DNA of 64,000 nt from Paraburkholderia mimosarum LMG 23256 = NBRC 106338 (GCF_000739815.1 NZ_BBJJ01000030.1:26145-90144); one strand, 5' to 3'. Shown: positions 26,174 to 36,941, counted from the stretch's first letter. The notes: generated from the sequence alone by a model not told the origin. Translations and numbers: made by a program.

Positions 26174-27675
26174 CACGCCGCAGTTTCTGGCGCCGCTTTG
26201 GGCCGCACTTCGCCCTCGCATCGCTCACGCTCGCGCTCGGGGCATGCATCACGCTCGGACCCAACTATCAGGTGCCGAAGGAAGCCGTCGTCAATGCGCC
26301 TCTCGCGCAGGGGCCGATCGATGGCGCGGACCGTGCGCCGGTCTCGCAACAGGGCGTGCCCGCCAACTGGTGGCAGCTGTACGACGATCCCACGCTCAAC
26401 GAGCTCGTGCAGGAAGCGCTGAAGTCGAACACGGATCTGCGCGTGGCGGCGGCGAATCTCGCACGCTCGCGCGCGGCCGTCGACGTGGCCAGCGCGCAGG
26501 GCGGCTTCTCGGGCAGCGCGCACGCGGCCTTCGAGCGCGCGCAGGTGTCGGGCGAGCAGTTTCTCCTGTTCGAAAAGGTGCCCGTTGCGAACCTCGGCGA
26601 TCTGGGCCTGAACGTATCGTACGAATTCGATCTGTTCGGCAAGCTGAGGCGCGGCGTGGAAGCCGCGCGCGCCGACGACGCGGCCGCCCAGGCCGCCGCC
26701 GACCTCGCGCGCATCACCGTGGTCGCCGACGTGGTGCAGGCCTACGTGGAGTCGTGCTCGGCCGCCGAGGAGCTGGCCGTTGCGCAGGAATCGCTGAGGC
26801 TGCAGAAAGAGCGCGTGGCGCTCACGAAACGCCTGCGCGACGCGGGCCGCGGCAACCAGCCCGACGTGACGCGCGGACAGACCCAGGCCAACACGCTCGC
26901 CGCCGATATCCCGCGTTTCGAGGGCCGCCGCCGCGTGGCCCAGTATCAGCTCGCCATGCTGCTCGCACGCGCGCCCAAGGACCTGCCGCCCGCCGCGCTC
27001 GAGTGCGACCGCCTGCCGAAGCTCAAGCAGCCGATTCCCGTGGGCGACGGCGCCGCGCTCCTCAAGCGCCGCCCCGACGTGCGCGAGGCCGAGCGCCAGC
27101 TCGCGGCAGCGACGGCGCGCATTGGTGTATCGATCGCCCAGATGTACCCCGACATCACGTTCGGCGCGAGCGTCGGGACGGTCGGCTTGACCGGCGATCT
27201 CTTCACCCCCGCGACCAATGCCTGGTCATTCGGACCCCTGATCAGCTGGACCATCCCCGTCAACGGCCAGCGCGCGCGCGTGCGCGCGGCCGAGGCCGCA
27301 ACGGGCGGCGCACTCGCGCACTTCGACGGCGTGGTGCTCAATGCGCTGCGCGAAACGCAGTCGAGCCTCGCGACCTATGCCGCCGACGATCAGCGCGCCG
27401 AGTCGCTTCGCACCGCTTATCAGTCTGCCAGGCAGTCGGCGGACGAAACCCATCGCCTCTATGCCGCGGGCCGCGAGGCGTTCCTCTCCGACCTCGATGC
27501 CACGCGCACGCTCACCAGCGCGCACGCCCAGGTCGCCGCGGCCGAAGGCCAGGTCGCGCTCGATCAGGTACGGCTCTTCCTCGCGCTGGGCGGGGGCTGG
27601 GAGGGGAACCAGCAGACACCGCAGCAGCAGGGGACGCAAACCGCGCCTGCCGCAGCGGCGGCGCAGCGTAACTAG
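26170..27675 (+). CDS. Outer membrane efflux lipoprotein, NodT family
   Basis: A 501-aa TolC-like channel. The lipobox is LGAC with C26 as the lipidated residue, then GPNYQVP typical of NodT/OprM. Two OEP repeats follow (about 90-290 and 300-490), with LLARAPKDLP and RRPDVREAERQLAAATARIGV as the conserved turn regions. The C-terminus is Gln/Ala-rich. It completes the pump operon, and its stop overlaps the stop of the convergent pbpC gene. Confidence 0.9.
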   Translation: MTRRSFWRRFGPHFALASLTLALGACITLGPNYQVPKEAVVNAPLAQGPIDGADRAPVSQQGVPANWWQLYDDPTLNELVQEALKSNTDLRVAAANLARSRAAVDVASAQGGFSGSAHAAFERAQVSGEQFLLFEKVPVANLGDLGLNVSYEFDLFGKLRRGVEAARADDAAAQAAADLARITVVADVVQAYVESCSAAEELAVAQESLRLQKERVALTKRLRDAGRGNQPDVTRGQTQANTLAADIPRFEGRRRVAQYQLAMLLARAPKDLPPAALECDRLPKLKQPIPVGDGAALLKRRPDVREAERQLAAATARIGVSIAQMYPDITFGASVGTVGLTGDLFTPATNAWSFGPLISWTIPVNGQRARVRAAEAATGGALAHFDGVVLNALRETQSSLATYAADDQRAESLRTAYQSARQSADETHRLYAAGREAFLSDLDATRTLTSAHAQVAAAEGQVALDQVRLFLALGGGWEGNQQTPQQQGTQTAPAAAAAQRN

Positions 27676-29954
27676 CGGCGCCCGGGCGACGCGCCATCTC
27701 GTGCGGCTTCTACGCGCGCCGACTTCTGCTTCGCGTTCGCGCCGCGCACCTCGAAGCGCACCGTGTCGGTCACTTGCCCGCGCGCATCGACGAGTTCGAG
27801 CCGGTGCTTGCCCGGCCAGGGCAGCCATGCCACGCGCGCCGCGCCGCCCAGGGCCTTGCCGTCCAGCCGCCAGCTCACGCGTGTGGTCGAGCCGGTCGCG
27901 CGCTCGAACCAGACACGCTGGCGCTGCGCGGGAATGTCGGGATCGAGCGCGAAAATCGTGCCGTCCACGGGACTGCCGATCTGCGCAGGACCGCGTGCGA
28001 GATCGGCCGCGTTCGAGGCGAGGCCGACCTGCGGTGTGGCGGTGCCCGCGATGAACCATTCGTTGCGCGAGGGCTCCACCGCGTCGGCGAATTGCACGCG
28101 CACCCGTTCGACGCCAGGCGGCGCGGCGGGCGCAACGCTCGGCACGCGCCGATGCAGATAGCCGACGATCGCGGCCCACACGGGCGCCGCGCCGCTCACA
28201 CCCGATACGTCCCACATCGGCGAGCCATCCGCATTGCCCACCCACACGCCTACCGTGTAGCGCGACGTAAAGCCCACGGTCCAGTTGTCGCGCATGTCCT
28301 TGCTCGTGCCCGTCTTGACCGCGGAGAACATGCGCGTGGCGAGCGGGCTGTCGAAGTCGAACGTGCGCGTGCGCGCGTTGTTGTCGGCGAGCACGTCGGT
28401 GACGATGAACGCCGATTCGCGGCTGAACACGCGCCGTGACGCGCCGCGCGCTGGCGCGTTCGCGGGCGGCGTCAACTCGACGATCGGGCTCGCCATGCCG
28501 CCATTGGCCAGCGCGCGATACGCATTCGTGAGCGTGACGAGACTCACATCCGCGCTGCCTAGCGCGAGACTGTAACCGTAGTAGTCGCCCGCTTGCGTGA
28601 GCGGCAGGCCGAGCGCCGTGAGCGTCCTCGCGAAGCGATGCGGCGTGACCATCACGAGCGTGCGCACCGCCGGGACGTTCAGCGACGAACCGAGCGCCGT
28701 TCGCACGCTCACCCAGCCCTTGAAGCCCTTGTCGTAGTTCTGCGGCATATAGAGCCCGCCGCCCGCCGCGAGATCGAGTGGAGCGTCGTCGAGCAGCGAG
28801 GCCGTCGTCACGCGGCGTTCGTCGATGGCTTCCGCGTAGAGAAACGGCTTGAGCGTCGAGCCCGCCTGGCGCAGTGCGAGCGCGGCATCGACTTCGCGCG
28901 CCTTCGAAAGGCCTCCTGAGGAACCCACCCATGCGAGCACCTCGCCCGTTGCGTTGTCGAGCACGACGACCGCGCCGTCCTGCACGTTGCGCGGATGCGC
29001 GCGTTCATTGAGCTCGATGAGCGTGCGCGTGAGGGTCTCACGTGCATAGCGTTGCAGGTTCGCGTCGAGCGTCGAGCGCACGCGCATGCCGGGCGCGGGA
29101 TGCACGGCGTTCGCGATCTGGCGCGCGAAGTGCGGTGCGAGCTGTGGCGTGTTTTCCCTGCTGCCTTCGATTGACGGGTCCGCGGCCGTGACGGCCGGGC
29201 GCGCGAAAGCCATCTGCACGAATGCATCGAGATTCGTGCAGCGAGTGTCGACGTTCGCGGCGCTCATGTCGCGCAGAATGCGGCACGCGCGCGGCGCGAC
29301 CTTCGTATAAGGCGCGTTCGGCGCACGGATCAGCGCGGCGGCCACCGCCGATTCTCGTTCGTCGAGACCCGATGGCGCCTTGCCGAACAAGGTCTGAGAA
29401 AGCGCCGAAAGGCCCACCGTCTCGCCGCGGAACGGCACGAGGTTCAGATAAGCCTCGAGAATCTGGTCTTTGCGCCAGCTGCGTTCGAGCCGCAGCGCGT
29501 CCACCGCCTGCCCCGCCTTTTGCGCGAGCGAGCGCTGCCCGGAGTGCTTCGGATCGTCGTCCAGCAGACCCGTGAGCTGCATCGTGACCGTCGATGCCCC
29601 CCGCGTGCGCGTATTCCACAGGTTCGCCCAGGCCGCGGCTGCCGCGCCCCGCCAGTCCACGCCGCTATGCTCGTAAAATCGTTTGTCCTCCGAAACGACG
29701 ATCGCCTCGCGCAACGCCGGCGAGACGTCGGCAAGCGCCACCCAGTCGCCGCGCCGCGCCGTGTGCTCGACACGCGTGCGTTGCAGCGGCGTGCCGTCGC
29801 GGGCAAGCAGCACCCAGTCCGAGCTTTGCCACTGGGCGCGCACGTCGTCGAAACCGGGCAACGCCCAGGCGCGCACCGGCAGCAACGCTACGCAAAGCGC
29901 CGCGGCGCCGTGCGCCAGCGCAGCGCGATGCCGGGACGCGAACAGGGGGCTCAT
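27672..29954 (-). CDS. pbpC: Penicillin-binding protein 1C
   Basis: A 760-aa bifunctional class A PBP of the 1C type. It has a signal/anchor, a GT51 transglycosylase domain (VVSEDKRFYEHSGVDWRG carries the catalytic Glu; GASTVTMQL follows), and a transpeptidase domain with SxxK at S366-K369 (AGSTLKPFL) and KTGTS. A C-terminal PBP1C-specific beta domain completes it. It starts at the last codon of the alpha-2-macroglobulin gene (ATGA overlap), the same pairing as pbpC-yfhM in E. coli. It probably repairs peptidoglycan. Confidence 0.92.
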   Translation of the reverse strand: MSPLFASRHRAALAHGAAALCVALLPVRAWALPGFDDVRAQWQSSDWVLLARDGTPLQRTRVEHTARRGDWVALADVSPALREAIVVSEDKRFYEHSGVDWRGAAAAAWANLWNTRTRGASTVTMQLTGLLDDDPKHSGQRSLAQKAGQAVDALRLERSWRKDQILEAYLNLVPFRGETVGLSALSQTLFGKAPSGLDERESAVAAALIRAPNAPYTKVAPRACRILRDMSAANVDTRCTNLDAFVQMAFARPAVTAADPSIEGSRENTPQLAPHFARQIANAVHPAPGMRVRSTLDANLQRYARETLTRTLIELNERAHPRNVQDGAVVVLDNATGEVLAWVGSSGGLSKAREVDAALALRQAGSTLKPFLYAEAIDERRVTTASLLDDAPLDLAAGGGLYMPQNYDKGFKGWVSVRTALGSSLNVPAVRTLVMVTPHRFARTLTALGLPLTQAGDYYGYSLALGSADVSLVTLTNAYRALANGGMASPIVELTPPANAPARGASRRVFSRESAFIVTDVLADNNARTRTFDFDSPLATRMFSAVKTGTSKDMRDNWTVGFTSRYTVGVWVGNADGSPMWDVSGVSGAAPVWAAIVGYLHRRVPSVAPAAPPGVERVRVQFADAVEPSRNEWFIAGTATPQVGLASNAADLARGPAQIGSPVDGTIFALDPDIPAQRQRVWFERATGSTTRVSWRLDGKALGGAARVAWLPWPGKHRLELVDARGQVTDTVRFEVRGANAKQKSARVEAARDGASPGRR

Positions 29955-32900
29955 TGCGCTGCCGCCTTCACGACAATGGGGGCATTCGGCGCGACGCCGA
30001 ACGTGGCCGGCGCATAGAGCGCCTCGACGCGCGTGGGCGGTAGCCCGAACGTGCCGACGTTGTTCAGACGCACGGTGTACTCCACCGATACCTTACCCTT
30101 GGGCACAAACTCGTAATAGGCGCGGTAGCCGTCGAAGCCGCGTTCGACGAACGCGGGCCAGGGGCCGTTTTCGTCCTGCTTCTCGCCTTGCGTCGCCACG
30201 GCCGAGTCGCGCCCGAGGCCCGAGCCCAGAATCGTCGCCCCCGCCGGCACCGGGTCGTTTACGACGACCCACGTCATGTCGGTTTGCGCGTCGATATCGA
30301 GGCGCACGCGCACCACGTCGCCGCGCGAGTAGACGCCCTTCACGGCAGCGCTCACCGGCGTGATCGTCTTCGTGATGCGATAGCCCGCTGCGAAGGGCGC
30401 ACGCAGCGCGACGGCGGCCAGGCTCTCCACGGTCGCCCAGGGCTTGCCCGTTCCCGAGTGCGTGAGCGCGAGCGTCGCGCCTGCGTTCTGCTTCGGCCAC
30501 GGCAGGAGCGTGCCGCGCGCCGGCACGTTACGTGTCGCCGCCGTGGCCCCGCTCGCTACGGCTTGCGCCGCCGCGTTCCAGTCCATCGTGCGGGATGTAT
30601 CGCCCAGCTGGATCCTCGTCGTTCCCGTGACCGGTTCGTGCTCGAACACGCGCGAGAAGCGCTCGACCGCCAGCGAGCCATACACGTTCGCCGTCGTCGT
30701 GCTCCAGGCGCCGTTGCGCTGCAATGCGAGCAGGCCTGTAACGAGCCTCGGCATCTCGTCCTTCCAGGCGGGGTTGTCGACGAAGGCGAGCGCGAGGCGC
30801 GCGGCGTTCACCTCCGTGCCCGTCATGAGCCACCACAGATCGTCTCCGGCGGCCGTCGAGAACGTGAGCTGCGTGCCCTGCCACGTGAGACGCGCACGCA
30901 GGATCTGCTCGAGCTGCGCCAGTTTCGCCATGCGATCGGGCACGTCGCGCATGCGCGCAAGACTTTCCGCGTAGTCGATCACGGCCGACGTGGGCCACTG
31001 GTTCGGCGCAATCTCGATCGACCCGAACAGGCGCGCGTTCGCCGCGCCGTAGCGCGAAAGTGCGTCGATGGCGGCGAGCTTGCGCAGATCGAGGTCGCGG
31101 CGCGGCGACCACGGATTGCGCTCGATGCGGCCTTCGACGAAGCGCGTGAGGCCCTCCACCATCTTGCTGCGCAAGGCGTCGGGCAGCGCGAAGCGCGGAT
31201 CGAGCTTCGACGCCTCGTCGGTGACCGTCAGCAGATAGGCGGTGAGCGCGGTGCTGCCGCGGCTCGCGCTGTCGTCGGCGGGCGGGAAGTAGTTCGCGAG
31301 ACCGTCGCGGTCCAGATAGACGGGCAGACGCGCGATCACCGTTTGCCAGCGCGCCGGATCGCGCAGGCCGATTGCAACCGACGTCTGCTGTTCGAGGCAT
31401 GAGAACGGGTAGCGCCCGAACCAGCGGCGCACGCCCGGCAGGCCGTCCGCGAGTTTCGGTTGCAGCGATACCGCTATGCCGCCGCGTACCACGCCCGCCT
31501 TCGTCGCGCTCGCGTTCGCGGGCGGCGCGACCGGGATCGAGAGCGTGCCGTCGACCTGTGCGAGCGTCGCCTGCTGCACCGTCACGGGTATCGCCGCGCT
31601 CACCTGCTGCGCGAGCTTCACCGCGTCGGCGGCGTGCGCCCCGCCCTGCTCGACCGCGTTCACGTTCCAGGTCAACGCGGGTCGATCCGCGTCGGCGAGA
31701 TCGTCTGGCACCGCGACCGTCCACGCAATCTCACGCGACGCATTGGGCGCGAGGTCCACGGTTTGTGCGGGGAGCGAAAGCGGCGGCACATTGGGCGTGA
31801 CGAGCACCTTCATGGCACGCGTGGTCGTATTGCGCAGCGTGAATTGCGCGCGGAACGTATCGTCCTCGCGCACGAGCGGCGGCAGACCCGATATCAGTTG
31901 CAGATCCTGCGCGCTCTCGATGCTCGCGCTGCCCGTGCCGAAGCGCGCCACCCCGCTCGCCGCAATCGCGACGATACGAAAACGCGTGATCGAGTCGTTG
32001 AGCGGCACGTCGACCTGTGCCGCGCCCTTCGCGTCGAGCGTCACGCGCGGGTTCCAGTAGAGCAATGTATCGAAGAGCTCGCGCGTGGCGGCGTGCCCGC
32101 CGCCGCCACCAGCCGGCACCGCCTTGCGCCCGAAGTGACGCCGCCCGACGATTTCCATCTGCGCCGTCGCCGTCTCCACGCCGTAAGCGCGTTGCTGCAG
32201 CATGGCGTCGAGCAGGTCCCAGCTGCGGTTGGGCATCAGTTCGAGCAGTGCTTCGTCCACGGCTGCCACGGCGATCTGCGTGCCCGCCGGCACCGGCTGG
32301 CCGCCGGGAAGTTGCACGCGCAACTGTACATGCGAGGTCGCGCGTACCGGGTAGCGCTTCGCGTCGGGCGTGACACTTACCGTCAGCCGGTGCGCCGCGT
32401 CGCCCACGCGGATTTGCGCGAGACCGTAGCGGAACGCGGGCTTCGAAAGATCGACCAGCGGCGTGGGCGCTTCGTACTGGCGGCCTTCGTACCAGAACGC
32501 GCGTGCCCATTCGAGCGGCGCCCTCCAGCCCCAGGTGAAGAACGAATACCACGGCACTTCATGAATGCGCCCGCGCAGCGCGAGCACCGAGACGTACACG
32601 TTCGGCCCCCACGTGTCGCTCACTTTCAATTCGACGGTCGGGTCGCGGCCGTCGAGCTTCACCACATGTGTTTCGATGATGCCCTCGCGCTCCACGGCCA
32701 CGAGCGCCGTCGCGAAGCGAAATGGCATGCGCACCTGGAAGCGTGCGGTCTCGCCCGGCTCGTAGCTCGTCTTCTCGGGCAGCACGTCGATACGGTCCGT
32801 GTTCTCGCTGCCGAACCAGAGTTCTTCCTCGCGCGTGACCCATACGGAAGTCGTTGCCGTGGATACGCGGCCGTCACCGTCGCGCGCCGTGGCCACGAGT

Positions 32901-35900
32901 TCGATGTTGCCCGGCTCCTTGAGCTTCGCGTCGCAGGTGAGCAGGCCGTGGTCGTCGCTCGTGCCGCTGCACAGCGTGCCGAGATCGCGCGTTTCCGTAT
33001 GGTTGTCGTACGCGTAGAAGCCGCCCACCATGCGCTTGCGCGACGTAGTCGTGATCTTCGCGACCCCACGCACTTCGAGCTTCACCCCCGCGTGCGGCTT
33101 GCCCTGCAGATCGAGCGCCAGCGCCGTCACCGGCACCGTCCGGCCCACCGAGACCCAATGCCCCGATTTGATGCCCGCCACCACGGCCGCGGGCCAGAGC
33201 GTGGCCGCGCCGCTGATGGTCTGCACTTCGCCGTTCGGGTCCGCGAAGGTCGCTTCGAGCGCGAGGCGCTTTGGTGCGTCCACGCTCGGGAGGTTCTTCA
33301 GCACGAGCGTGCCCGAACCATTGCGATCAAGCGTGAGCGGCTCCTTGTCGGCCACGAGCTTCGCGACTTCGGTGTCTTCTCGCGGCCCGTTGTCCTCGTC
33401 TTCGGATACGTTGTTCGCTCGCGTCGCGGCCACGTACGGCGCGAAGCTGAAATCGCCATACGTGCTCGCGAATGAAGGCGTGGTTTCCTTCACGAGCGCC
33501 GAAACCTGCACGGGAAGACCCGAAGCCGCGCCCCCCGACACGTAATCGATCTGCACCGCCACGCGCGTCTGACTGACCGCGACGAGCGGCGACGTCTTCT
33601 CGTTTTGCACGGCGATCGTGCCTTTGAGCACGGGCAAGCGGAAGGCTTCCACGCGGAAGCTGCCGCTTTCGTAGCTAATATGGATCGAGCCGGTGCTGTC
33701 GTCTGCGTTGTCGTCCGCACTGTCGTTGCTTTCGGGTGCGGTGGCGCTCACATCGCCGTCGTCGAGCGAGACGTCGTATTCGCCCAGCTTCGCTTCGGGC
33801 GGCAACGCGAAGGTGGAATCGGCCGTATGGTCGGCGGCCCATTTGAGCGGCAGATGCCACGTCTGCCCGCTTCCGGCATGGCGTATCGTCACGCGCGTGG
33901 GATACTGCTGCGGGAACGCGAAGCCATGCATCGTCTGCGCGCGGATGAAATGCTTCATCGACACTGTCTCGCCCGCGCGCAGCAACGTGCGGTCGAAGAC
34001 GGTATGCGCGCGCACCGTGGGCGCTACGCTCGTATCGGTCGGCACGTTGAAGCGCCACGATTCGATGCCGCGATTCCAGTCCGACCGCACGAACGCCATG
34101 TCCGGGCCGGTCTTCGGGTCGTCGATGCGCGCGGAAACGAACAGGCCACCATAGCTGTTTTCGCCGCATTCCCGCCGGTTGGAAAGTGGACCATCTATGC
34201 TCAGCAGTCCGTGTAAATCCGTCTTGCCCGTGGCTAGCGTATCGCCGTTGCAGTCCGATACGTGCACCTGGGCGCCGACCACGGGTTCGCCCTTGTCGAG
34301 CGTCGTAACCCAGACCACGCTGTTCTCGCGGCCCTGCTTGAAATGCACGCCGAGGTTGGTGACGAGCACGGTCGTGCGCACGTACATTTGCGCGGGCTTG
34401 CCGAGCAACGATGCACCGAGCGACGGCGAAGCAAGCTCGATCACATAGAAGCCGGGTTTCGGCACGGGAATGCCTACCACCTCGAATGGCCGCAGTGTTT
34501 TAGGATCGGCCTTTGGCAGCGCGAGCGTCTGTACGCCCGGCTGGCCGTCGAGCAGCGAAAGCGAGCGCACGTCGATGATGCGCTCCTTCGTTTCATCGCC
34601 GCTCGTATCGCTGCCCTCGCCCGTTCGCGGAATCACCACGGGCGATTTTGCCCTCGCAAGCAGGCCCGGCATCAGCCTGTCGATCGACGTTTCACTCATG
34701 CCGAAACTGTCGAACTGGTCGACGAGACGCATCCAGCGGCGCATGTCGATATCGGACTGCACCGCGAGCTTCGCGAACCTGGCCTCGCCGGCATTGAGCC
34801 CTTGCACGTGCAAGTCCGCTTCGACATTGCGCAGCGTGACCGGGACGAGCGGGGGCGTGTCCGGCTCCGCATAGCGTTCGATGATGCCGAACGTCGAGGA
34901 CGGGAATTTCGCGAGCGGCGGCATCGGCGCGGTGGCGGTGCGCAGCGGGAACAGGTCGGCGTTCGCGAGCGGGCGCCCGCTGACGTCCTTGAGTCCGGCT
35001 GGTGCGGTGACCGTCAGCGTCGTGTGGTCGGGCAAGGGCGCGGCGAACGCGACCGTGCTGACTTCGTTATCCTTGTCGCCCGTCCGGAAGGTGGGCGCGA
35101 TTTCGCCTTTCGGGCCTTGCAGACGGAACTTCTGCGCGTCGGCGCGGGTGATCGGCGCGCTGAGGTCGATACGCAGGGGCCGCAGCGGCGTGCATGGCGC
35201 CTTCGCGTTCTCGCGCTCGCAGCTCATGCTCGCCGTGAACGGCGCGCGCACGGTGAAATCGAAGCGGCGTTCATCGACATTGGGTGTGCCGTTTGGCCCC
35301 AGCACGCCCTTGCCGTACACGAGCTGCATCTTCGCGCTGGAGGGCAGCGTCTGCTGGCAGGTGAGCGTGAGCACGCTCGCGCTGTCCTTTTCGAGCCGGA
35401 AATGCTTGAGCAGCGCCGCGCGCGTGGGCGCGTCGGCAGACCGAACCGGGATGCGGTTGCCGAGCCCGCCCGACTCGCACCAGACGTGCTCGCGCACGGA
35501 ATCCGCGGTCGCGGGACCATTGAGCTTGAGCACGAATACCTGGTTTTCCTCAATTTCGCTGCCGCCACCGGGATAGGGCCGCACGCTCACGGGAAACGGG
35601 CCACCCGTCGAGAACGTGAAGCGGCGCGCGCCTGTCACCGCCACGCCCGCGCGCGACTTGAGGCCATCGGCGAGCGCGACGCTGCATTGCACGTCCGGCG
35701 GCAGGTCGGCGGCGAAATCGTAGGCCCATGTCTTCTCGTCGATCCAGCGGCCCTGGCCCGCGCCGGCCGCCGCGCTACTGCATTGCACGCGTGCGGGATC
35801 CTTCGCGTCGGGGGCGCCGAACGCCACCATCGCCTCGTCGAACCTCACCACCACCTGACGCACCTGCGCCACCGTTCCCTGCGGCGACACGCTGACCGTG

Positions 35901-36001
35901 CGCGCGGCGTGGGCGCGCCACGCCCATACCATGCACGCGCCAAGCGCCAGGGCTAGCGCCAACGTCCACCATCCGCCACTTCTTCGTGTTATTCGTTGCA
36001 T
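29951..36001 (-). CDS. Bacterial alpha-2-macroglobulin lipoprotein (YfhM-like)
   Basis: A 2016-aa protein of the type I bacterial macroglobulins. It has a hydrophobic N-terminus with a possible lipobox LGAC (C23), an array of MG domains, and the thioester motif CLEQ with the reactive C1535 and Q1538. The bait region and complement-like thioester domain follow the usual order. These proteins are thought to trap foreign proteases in the periplasm, while the partner PBP1C mends the wall. The ATG at 36001 is chosen since upstream sequence lacks family character. The residues right after C23 are hydrophobic, so a membrane anchor is an alternative. Confidence 0.9.
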   Translation of the reverse strand: MQRITRRSGGWWTLALALALGACMVWAWRAHAARTVSVSPQGTVAQVRQVVVRFDEAMVAFGAPDAKDPARVQCSSAAAGAGQGRWIDEKTWAYDFAADLPPDVQCSVALADGLKSRAGVAVTGARRFTFSTGGPFPVSVRPYPGGGSEIEENQVFVLKLNGPATADSVREHVWCESGGLGNRIPVRSADAPTRAALLKHFRLEKDSASVLTLTCQQTLPSSAKMQLVYGKGVLGPNGTPNVDERRFDFTVRAPFTASMSCERENAKAPCTPLRPLRIDLSAPITRADAQKFRLQGPKGEIAPTFRTGDKDNEVSTVAFAAPLPDHTTLTVTAPAGLKDVSGRPLANADLFPLRTATAPMPPLAKFPSSTFGIIERYAEPDTPPLVPVTLRNVEADLHVQGLNAGEARFAKLAVQSDIDMRRWMRLVDQFDSFGMSETSIDRLMPGLLARAKSPVVIPRTGEGSDTSGDETKERIIDVRSLSLLDGQPGVQTLALPKADPKTLRPFEVVGIPVPKPGFYVIELASPSLGASLLGKPAQMYVRTTVLVTNLGVHFKQGRENSVVWVTTLDKGEPVVGAQVHVSDCNGDTLATGKTDLHGLLSIDGPLSNRRECGENSYGGLFVSARIDDPKTGPDMAFVRSDWNRGIESWRFNVPTDTSVAPTVRAHTVFDRTLLRAGETVSMKHFIRAQTMHGFAFPQQYPTRVTIRHAGSGQTWHLPLKWAADHTADSTFALPPEAKLGEYDVSLDDGDVSATAPESNDSADDNADDSTGSIHISYESGSFRVEAFRLPVLKGTIAVQNEKTSPLVAVSQTRVAVQIDYVSGGAASGLPVQVSALVKETTPSFASTYGDFSFAPYVAATRANNVSEDEDNGPREDTEVAKLVADKEPLTLDRNGSGTLVLKNLPSVDAPKRLALEATFADPNGEVQTISGAATLWPAAVVAGIKSGHWVSVGRTVPVTALALDLQGKPHAGVKLEVRGVAKITTTSRKRMVGGFYAYDNHTETRDLGTLCSGTSDDHGLLTCDAKLKEPGNIELVATARDGDGRVSTATTSVWVTREEELWFGSENTDRIDVLPEKTSYEPGETARFQVRMPFRFATALVAVEREGIIETHVVKLDGRDPTVELKVSDTWGPNVYVSVLALRGRIHEVPWYSFFTWGWRAPLEWARAFWYEGRQYEAPTPLVDLSKPAFRYGLAQIRVGDAAHRLTVSVTPDAKRYPVRATSHVQLRVQLPGGQPVPAGTQIAVAAVDEALLELMPNRSWDLLDAMLQQRAYGVETATAQMEIVGRRHFGRKAVPAGGGGGHAATRELFDTLLYWNPRVTLDAKGAAQVDVPLNDSITRFRIVAIAASGVARFGTGSASIESAQDLQLISGLPPLVREDDTFRAQFTLRNTTTRAMKVLVTPNVPPLSLPAQTVDLAPNASREIAWTVAVPDDLADADRPALTWNVNAVEQGGAHAADAVKLAQQVSAAIPVTVQQATLAQVDGTLSIPVAPPANASATKAGVVRGGIAVSLQPKLADGLPGVRRWFGRYPFSCLEQQTSVAIGLRDPARWQTVIARLPVYLDRDGLANYFPPADDSASRGSTALTAYLLTVTDEASKLDPRFALPDALRSKMVEGLTRFVEGRIERNPWSPRRDLDLRKLAAIDALSRYGAANARLFGSIEIAPNQWPTSAVIDYAESLARMRDVPDRMAKLAQLEQILRARLTWQGTQLTFSTAAGDDLWWLMTGTEVNAARLALAFVDNPAWKDEMPRLVTGLLALQRNGAWSTTTANVYGSLAVERFSRVFEHEPVTGTTRIQLGDTSRTMDWNAAAQAVASGATAATRNVPARGTLLPWPKQNAGATLALTHSGTGKPWATVESLAAVALRAPFAAGYRITKTITPVSAAVKGVYSRGDVVRVRLDIDAQTDMTWVVVNDPVPAGATILGSGLGRDSAVATQGEKQDENGPWPAFVERGFDGYRAYYEFVPKGKVSVEYTVRLNNVGTFGLPPTRVEALYAPATFGVAPNAPIVVKAAAQ

Positions 36002-36410
36002 CGACCGGACCTCGTTTGCGCGCACGCGGCGCGGCCAATGCCGGGCGGCGTGCGGGTGTATGGTACAGCGCGGCGCGGACGCGTGCCCCGGGAATGGCCG
36101 CTTGCGCACGCTCAGGCGGGCGCCCCGCTGCGAATGCGGGCGCCGGCGCCCAGCATGCCGTGACTGAAGCGCCGGCCATATCGGAAAGTGCTGAATTCTG
36201 CGGATGGGACGCGTCGCACGCCGCTTTTTCGTCCAGGGTCTCGTTCTATCCCTGACGGTCTCCGGCGGCCTTACCTGCTGGCTCACCCGCGAAGACTTCC
36301 CGCAGACGGGCACGAGCGATCCTGCGGTCCGGCGCATCGAGCCTGTCAAAGGTCCGACAATGACTTCATCGCCGATGGCGCCTCACCTGAAGACTGTCTT
36401 GCCACGGCTG
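36002..36410. other. Intergenic region between T6SS remnant and alpha-2-macroglobulin gene
   Basis: About 409 bases with no gene I can support. It must contain the promoter for the leftward macroglobulin gene unless that is read through from tssJ. No terminator with a T run is visible behind tssJ. Confidence 0.4.
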
Positions 36411-36941
36411 TTACCGGTTCGACTTCGCGCCCACGTCCCCTCCCGCAAGCAGGATCTGGTCAAGCAGCTCGAGCTTCAGTGGCTTGTCCGCGTCGAGCTT
36501 CTTTTTCTCGATCACATATTTCCAGCCGTCGCCGCTGCCCGGGTTCCGGTACAGCGCCACGACGGCCACGTACTTCGTATCGGCCTGCATCGGCTGCGAG
36601 AGGCTTGCCGCTGCGCCGGGATTGAGCACCGCCGCCATGCTGTCCTGCAGATCCTGCGTGAGCACGGTGCGGTCGTTTTTCAGGAGATCGTCGTAGGACG
36701 CCTTGTCGAACAGCTTGCGATCCCTGAGCTGGTACACGCGCACGGCGACCGATGTCGGCCGGCCGCTGTCGTCGGCATTCAGGGCATCCCGTGCCGACAG
36801 ATCGACGTTCAGGACCTTGACCTGTTTGAAGAACACGGCGTGATATGCGTCCGCCGTGGCATCGGATACGGTCTGCAACGCGCCGCATGCCGGAAGCAAC
36901 AGCGCGGACGCAAGGATGGTAAGGGTCGATCGGATAGACAT
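36411..36941 (-). CDS. tssJ: Type VI secretion lipoprotein TssJ
   Basis: A 176-aa outer membrane lipoprotein. The lipobox is LPAC with C19. The body is the TssJ transthyretin-like fold: VRVYQLRDRKLFDKASYDDL, VLTQDLQDSM, and KYVAVVALYRNP are recognisable. TssJ normally anchors the TssLM membrane complex, none of whose other genes are here. It lies 14 bases after tssG. The gene looks intact, but without partners it may be inactive unless another T6SS cluster exists. Confidence 0.85.
   Translation of the reverse strand: MSIRSTLTILASALLLPACGALQTVSDATADAYHAVFFKQVKVLNVDLSARDALNADDSGRPTSVAVRVYQLRDRKLFDKASYDDLLKNDRTVLTQDLQDSMAAVLNPGAAASLSQPMQADTKYVAVVALYRNPGSGDGWKYVIEKKKLDADKPLKLELLDQILLAGGDVGAKSNR

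Noticed and set aside
31460..33475. Long plus-strand open frame inside the macroglobulin gene
   Set aside because: Composition is that of an antisense shadow; the minus strand carries the recognisable thioester protein.
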